64,000 nt of DNA from the NCBI GenBank assembly GCA_004794785.1, contig SJOL01010112.1:138457-202456 (forward strand), given 5' to 3'. Source of the DNA: Opisthorchis felineus. Lineage: Eukaryota > Platyhelminthes > Trematoda > Opisthorchiida > Opisthorchiidae. The translations under genes were made by a program, and so were the position numbers. Shown here in pieces: positions 59,707 to 64,000 of the stretch. The notes beneath the pieces were generated by a model, which made no database searches, had not been told where the DNA came from, and saw only the letters and a list, made by a program, of their open reading frames with translations. The stretch's first letter is position 1. Each line of letters starts with the position of its first letter.

Positions 59707-61638
59707 TTGTGTTTAAAAAGCCGGCTACTTCGAATTATTCACGACTCTACGATTTGGTTGGATTCACTCATTTCATATCAGGGACTGAGTTCTCCACTCA
59801 GGTAGTGTTGCTCTCCAGACACCGTAACTCTCTGGTTCGGTCATGCTTTCATACGTCTTAGGTTGTCATCCAGTTAGGCTCTGCTGACAGACAACTCATC
59901 TCGGCATATACCATGGAACTTGATGACTGATTGGTGGACCACAAGACATGAGAAACCATGTACCACAAAACTTTTTGGTATTTTCAGACAAGACCACATG
60001 GCAGCCTGACAACCATCCAGATGTGGTTCAAAACCCAGACACTTCATAATGCTTACCCTGTTCGCCTTTCCAGCTGGCTAAATGCCAACAATTTTTCCGG
60101 TTGGTAAACTTTACATGCATGTATCAACCTGAACGTCTGTGAAGACGTTTCAACCTTGAACATTTAAGACTAGATTTGCAAGGACAGAGCAGGTAAACAT
60201 GTGATTATCAGCTTGCCAAACCGGATTAAAAGGGCCAAATATTCTCAGCTACGTAGGCAGGTACTTGTTGAAACTCACTGAGGTTGTGAACACTGAAGTA
60301 AAAACCATGTGTTTTTTTCATTTGAGATGGCTTTCATGTGAAATAAGGAAATTTTATTAGTCTTACCGATAGTTGGTGATTAAGTACGCTCTGTGACGGG
60401 TGCGGTATACACTAATCAATTTAACCTGATTGAGAGCCGTATGAAGGCATCCAGTGAGTGATAAAGGCAGATCTTCAAGGCTCCTTCGGAATATATCATG
60501 AGTTTTCATCAGCAATTGTTTGCTGTAGTTTTTTCAACTCTGGAAGGTTGACGTTTGCCTAGATGTTTCTAGTTAATAGGCTGCAGGTCAGAGTCTGACA
60601 AAATCCCATGACCTTTAGTTTTCTAGCTGGTTTGCAATGCCCTGTGAGTGGTATGCCAATCGCGACAACATGTGTTGAGACTGCGGAGAAAAGCTGAAAG
60701 AAGGATAGATTAGGTCAGTTATTTCAAGTACTATATGAACTGTACTTTGGCGCAAGCTCCATGTACGAACTGTATTCATTCAGTTGTTTCTTGGTGTCTG
60801 CGTACGCGAACCCCCAATTTTGTCTCTCACCGAAATGAGTGCTAGCATTTTCCTATCCACTTCTCCCCTCCGGAGCTAGCTGTGCTCAACAAGCACTTTG
60901 GTTTCAAGCTATTCTAGTTCGACGACTCGGGTTCGCATCCAAGCCTGGATACTTTCCAATTGGCTGTTGCCCCCCGCCTTGATATTTGTTCACACTTTGC
61001 TTCACCAATAAGACATGTAAAAAGATATCGACAAGTACTGTCATTTGCACACGAAGTTAGTTTTGAACAAGTTTTGAGGAGTAGTTTGCAACAACCTTAT
61101 AAGTAGTGTGTTACGTTTAGATAACGTAAACGATAGTTTCAGACAGATGTATTGCCTTTAAAGGATGCTAACGGCCGGCCTGGCTGAATCCCTGATTTAC
61201 AGTATTCTGTAAATGAATATGCTGATCCAAGACGGTTTCAGCTTGAATTGTATTGAAGCCACGATACTACTTCTGAAGCCGAAAAAATCGCTATGCCTTG
61301 CCCTCTTTTCGGGTAAATCTAGTTCCAGAATTTACGATACCTTCATTTGTTATTTGACTACTGTGCGGAACATAACACCGGTGTGCCAACTGAGATGGTG
61401 TTACCGGGAAATTTGAAATACTCTTTTGTTGGTTGTCTGCACATATTCGCCTCTTATTTGTTTGAAACGAACCCACATTAACCCTGCGTTAATTTATTAA
61501 CGAGCACTTATTTGTCTTGGGCCCCAAGTGGACACTTGAGTGTCTAAGTACGGAATTGGTTTGGTGAAAGTTCGTGAACTAGGTCAAGCTGGTGAGCCCT
61601 GTTAAGTAGCGTCATTTCTTGGAAACAAATTTTGCTCA
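59707..61638. other. Mostly unassigned sequence
   Basis: A 7-bp hairpin (AACGTCT, loop GTGA, AGACGTT at 60132-60149) and a faint family A end ('caacaaccttataagtagtg' near 61090). No gene recognised. Confidence 0.4.
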
Positions 61639-61880
61639 ATGGAGACTTCGCCCTGTAAGTGCAGCCGACCTACGCTGAAAAGCCGAGAACCATTCTACAG
61701 CTGTTCTGTCCTCATTGGGAATCATCAGCAGTGCGCATCTTGTGGAAAGCAAAGTTTCGAGCCCGCGACATCTTGGCTAGTAGTCTGAACACAACCGTTT
61801 GGCCACGATCAGTAGTGTGAGTCGCTCGCACTTACACGGGATATGGGGACACTCATATTTTAGTCATGAAATCCACATCA
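61639..61880 (-). repeat. Family B ribozyme SINE
   Basis: Minus-oriented tail ('gagacttcgccctgtaagtg'), hammerhead (61689-61738), tRNA-like head and part of the upstream module. The hammerhead keeps GCACTG and CTGATGA but reads AGAAC for GAAAC. Confidence 0.8.
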
Positions 61881-62295
61881 AATCTGCGGTACGCCTTTCA
61901 GTTCTGCGTCAGACCTCTGCCCGCTTACCAACCTTGTAGGAGAAACTCTGTGGATGCTGCCTCACTCTCCTGCTCCAGTATAGCTCAGTAACTTGTTAAG
62001 GTGCGCAAACCATCGCCCCACGATAAGGTTACTACTCTCCTATATCTCCAACCTATCGTTGATAGTTCACCGTCTGTGCGAACTGTCTCAGGAACTGGTC
62101 ATCAAAGTGGATGCTACGAAGAATGAAGAAGGTGGATTACGCAACCTATGCGACCCGTGATAGCAGCCGTAGATTTGGGATATTTTTTCCTTGAAAAACT
62201 GTCTTGCATAGGATACGAGCATGACGGACTATTGACAGGAGGAAATTCTACGGATACGCATGTTTATTGTAGAATTTTCCAAAACTCATCATAAG

Positions 62296-62670
62296 GTTTC
62301 GTCCTGTAAGTGAAGCCAATTCATGCTGAAAAGCCGAGAGGCACTGTACAGCTGTTTCATCCTTATTGAGAATCATCAGCTCGAGAAGCCAGTCAACACG
62401 TGTGACCGCGTGATATGGATCCCGTGATTGAAGGATGAGCGGCGCTATATCCTGTCTAAGTGCGAGTTAATCACACCGCTGATCAGTCGCTTGTGGTCGA
62501 ACGGTTAAGTGTTCAAACTACTAGCCAGGAGTTCGCGGGTTTGAGACTCTCTGGAGTTTCGTGAGATGTGCACGGCTGATGATTCCCAGTAAGGATGAAA
62601 CAGCTGTACAGCGTTTCTCGGCTTTTCACTATAGACTACCTTCATTTACAGGACGAAATCTCCACAGAAA
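62296..62670. repeat. Family B inverted pair joined at the ribozyme
   Basis: A minus-oriented tail and hammerhead half (62296-62382) stop right at the 5' edge of CTGATGA. A plus-oriented copy begins at once with its upstream module ('gccagtcaacacgtgtgacc') and continues through tRNA head, hammerhead (62568-62616) and tail. The minus half keeps CTGATGA, GAAAC and ACAGCTGT but has lost its stem I partner. Confidence 0.85.
62568..62616 (+). ncRNA. Hammerhead ribozyme with intact core (family B)
   Basis: CTGATGA at 62576-62582, stem II TTCC with GGAT around CAGTAA (10.1/11.1 is a U-U mismatch), GAAAC from 62597, loopless palindromic stem III ACAGCTGT, and GTA as cleavage triplet (62606-62608). 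Stem I GCACGG/CAGCGT is weakened against the family consensus GCACTG/CAGTGC. It is the only copy in the window with every core residue intact and a stem I partner present. Activity is plausible but untested. Confidence 0.75.
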
Positions 62671-62934
62671 TTCCAAAATCTCCTCACACTACCAGCATCA
62701 TAAGATTTTCAGATCCGGGGAGTTGGTGATCGAGATGACATGTTGAGTTAGAGTGCTCATGGGTTCATTCTAACAACGGAGATGGCCAGAGGTCAGCTGC
62801 GCACGTTGTGCTGATGATCACGTTTGACAGCGCAGTTAGTAACCCTGATATAAAAAATACGATTCTAATTACACAATGGATCAACCCTAGGAATCAAATT
62901 ACCATCAGGCTATAAATAGATCAGAGGGAGAATA
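62671..62934. other. Unassigned spacer between family B copies
   Basis: No gene recognised. Confidence 0.4.
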
Positions 62935-63255
62935 GACTCACAAGATGAGTGGAACTTCCATCTGAAAAGTCTTCACTCGAGGAGGTAGTCAGGTGATGTG
63001 GCTTGCGTCATTGAAGGATGAGTGGCTCTATATCCTGTCTGGGTCAGAGTTAATTACACTGCTGATCTGCCGCTCATCTTTGAATGGCTAACTTTTTAAA
63101 CTACTAGCCAGAAGGTCACTGGTTAGAAACACTTTGAGTTCCGTGATATGCGCACAGCTGATGATTCTCAATGAGGACGAAGCACTTGTACAGTGGCTCT
63201 CGGCTTTTAAGCATAGATTAGCATCACTGAAAGAATGAAATCTCCACTGGAACTT
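62935..63255 (+). repeat. Family B ribozyme SINE, near full length
   Basis: Upstream module ('gaggtagtcaggtgatgtgg', 'gaaggatgagtgg', 'atatcctgtctgggtc'), tRNA-like head, hammerhead (about 63150-63203; CTGATGA and GTA kept, GAAGC in place of GAAAC), then tail to 'gaatgaaatctccac'. Confidence 0.85.
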
Positions 63256-64000
63256 CTTTACTTTCTTCATACTACTATCCTATGTTTGGTCTTTGTGTTC
63301 AAAACCAGTCATTTGGGCAGTTCGTCAATATTGTGGAAATGCAGTGATAGTCGGGTAGTAGGTGTTGGATGTGCCATCTGCAAAGTTGGTCTGTGTGTAT
63401 GAACCATCCGGGATAATTTTGTCTCACCCTGAAGAATCATGCGGTTTATTTCAACCAAGAGGACCTGTTACTTCCAGGTGAGAGGTGACCAAAATCATTG
63501 TAACAATGAAAAACTACACGGAGCAAAGTTCTCCTCATACTGAGGTTGTTCTGTCACTTGTTGACTTTCGTTTTATGAAATGTACTACCTATTTTATCAT
63601 TTCAAATGCATCCTGTACTCCCCCGCCATGGACGACGATTCGCAGGATACATACTAAGTTCTCAAGTGCAACTGTTCTAATCTATTTTGTTTAAAAATAC
63701 CACCTTGTGCAGGTCTCACGTTAGTGAAGGGATGAAAAATGGCTTCTTTGGTGTTTTCCATAAGTAACATCTCGTAATAACTTGGAATGGGGGAATCAAC
63801 CTGATATCACATTGAAGGCGGTGTGGCTGAGGTTTGTGGAATCGTTTGATGTGAATATCCTAGAATTGCTTTTGAAGTTCCTTTCAGTTACCATCATTCC
63901 TGGTGTTTGGATGGATGTCTACACTTAGCGTGAGCTATTCTGTATTCCCTCTTCGAAGTCTCTTTTAAGGGGACCCACTGTGTTCCCGAATAACTCTTTG
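63256..64000. other. Unassigned sequence at the right end
   Basis: No gene or repeat recognised. Confidence 0.4.

Noticed and set aside
60132..60152. GAAACGTC on the minus strand beside a hairpin, like the 3' half of a minimal hammerhead
   Set aside because: No CTGATGA-like sequence lies within the required distance on that strand.

Overview
This is eukaryotic nuclear DNA, most likely from a digenean trematode (liver or lung fluke type). The evidence is the lack of any dense array of open frames, the remnants of Penelope-like, RTE-like and Ty3/Gypsy-like retroelements, many tRNA-derived SINEs, and hammerhead-ribozyme repeats of the kind known from schistosome satellites. Species assignment is inference. 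No intact protein-coding host gene could be recognised; nearly all short open frames look like chance or repeat-derived.

Layout. 0-2.7 kb: a perfect 323-bp inverted repeat encloses a decayed, minus-strand Ty3/Gypsy-like pol relic. 3-17 kb: mostly unassigned DNA with scattered SINE and repeat copies, a nested insertion at 10.2-10.7 kb and a perfect 22-bp hairpin at 13.07 kb. 17.3-19.4 kb: two minus-strand retroelement relics side by side, the C-terminal GIY-YIG part of a Penelope-like element and an internally deleted RTE-like LINE. 19.8-32.7 kb: largely unassigned, with one SINE and a CpG-rich, CCAAT-box-rich stretch at 27.7 kb (promoter or solo LTR). 32.7-48.5 kb: clusters of repeat families A, B, C and F, including a tandem array of family A at 36.3 kb. 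52.4-57.9 kb: a family A foldback, a tRNA-Ala-type SINE and a Penelope-like element with inverted terminal arms. 59-63.3 kb: a dense cluster of family B copies.

The unifying theme is self-cleaving RNA. Family A (about 280 bp, tandem at 36.3 kb), family B (tRNA-headed SINE) and family E (tRNA-Ala-headed SINE) each carry a type I hammerhead core: CTGATGA, a short stem II, GAAAC, then GTC or GTA, closed by a 6-bp stem I. In all three the stem III is a self-complementary palindrome with no loop (ACCGGT, ACAGCTGT, ACTCGAGT). That is the hallmark expected of minimal hammerheads that work as dimers. The Penelope-like element at 55.5-57.9 kb has a further, weaker hammerhead-like motif in its left arm. 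Family A looks like an animal retrozyme: tandem monomers, one hammerhead per monomer, no coding capacity. B and E look like Sm-alpha-type ribozyme SINEs. Penelope-like elements are a plausible mobilising machinery, but both copies here are dead.

All domain and family calls come from reading translated motifs and aligning repeats by eye. No database search or folding program was run.
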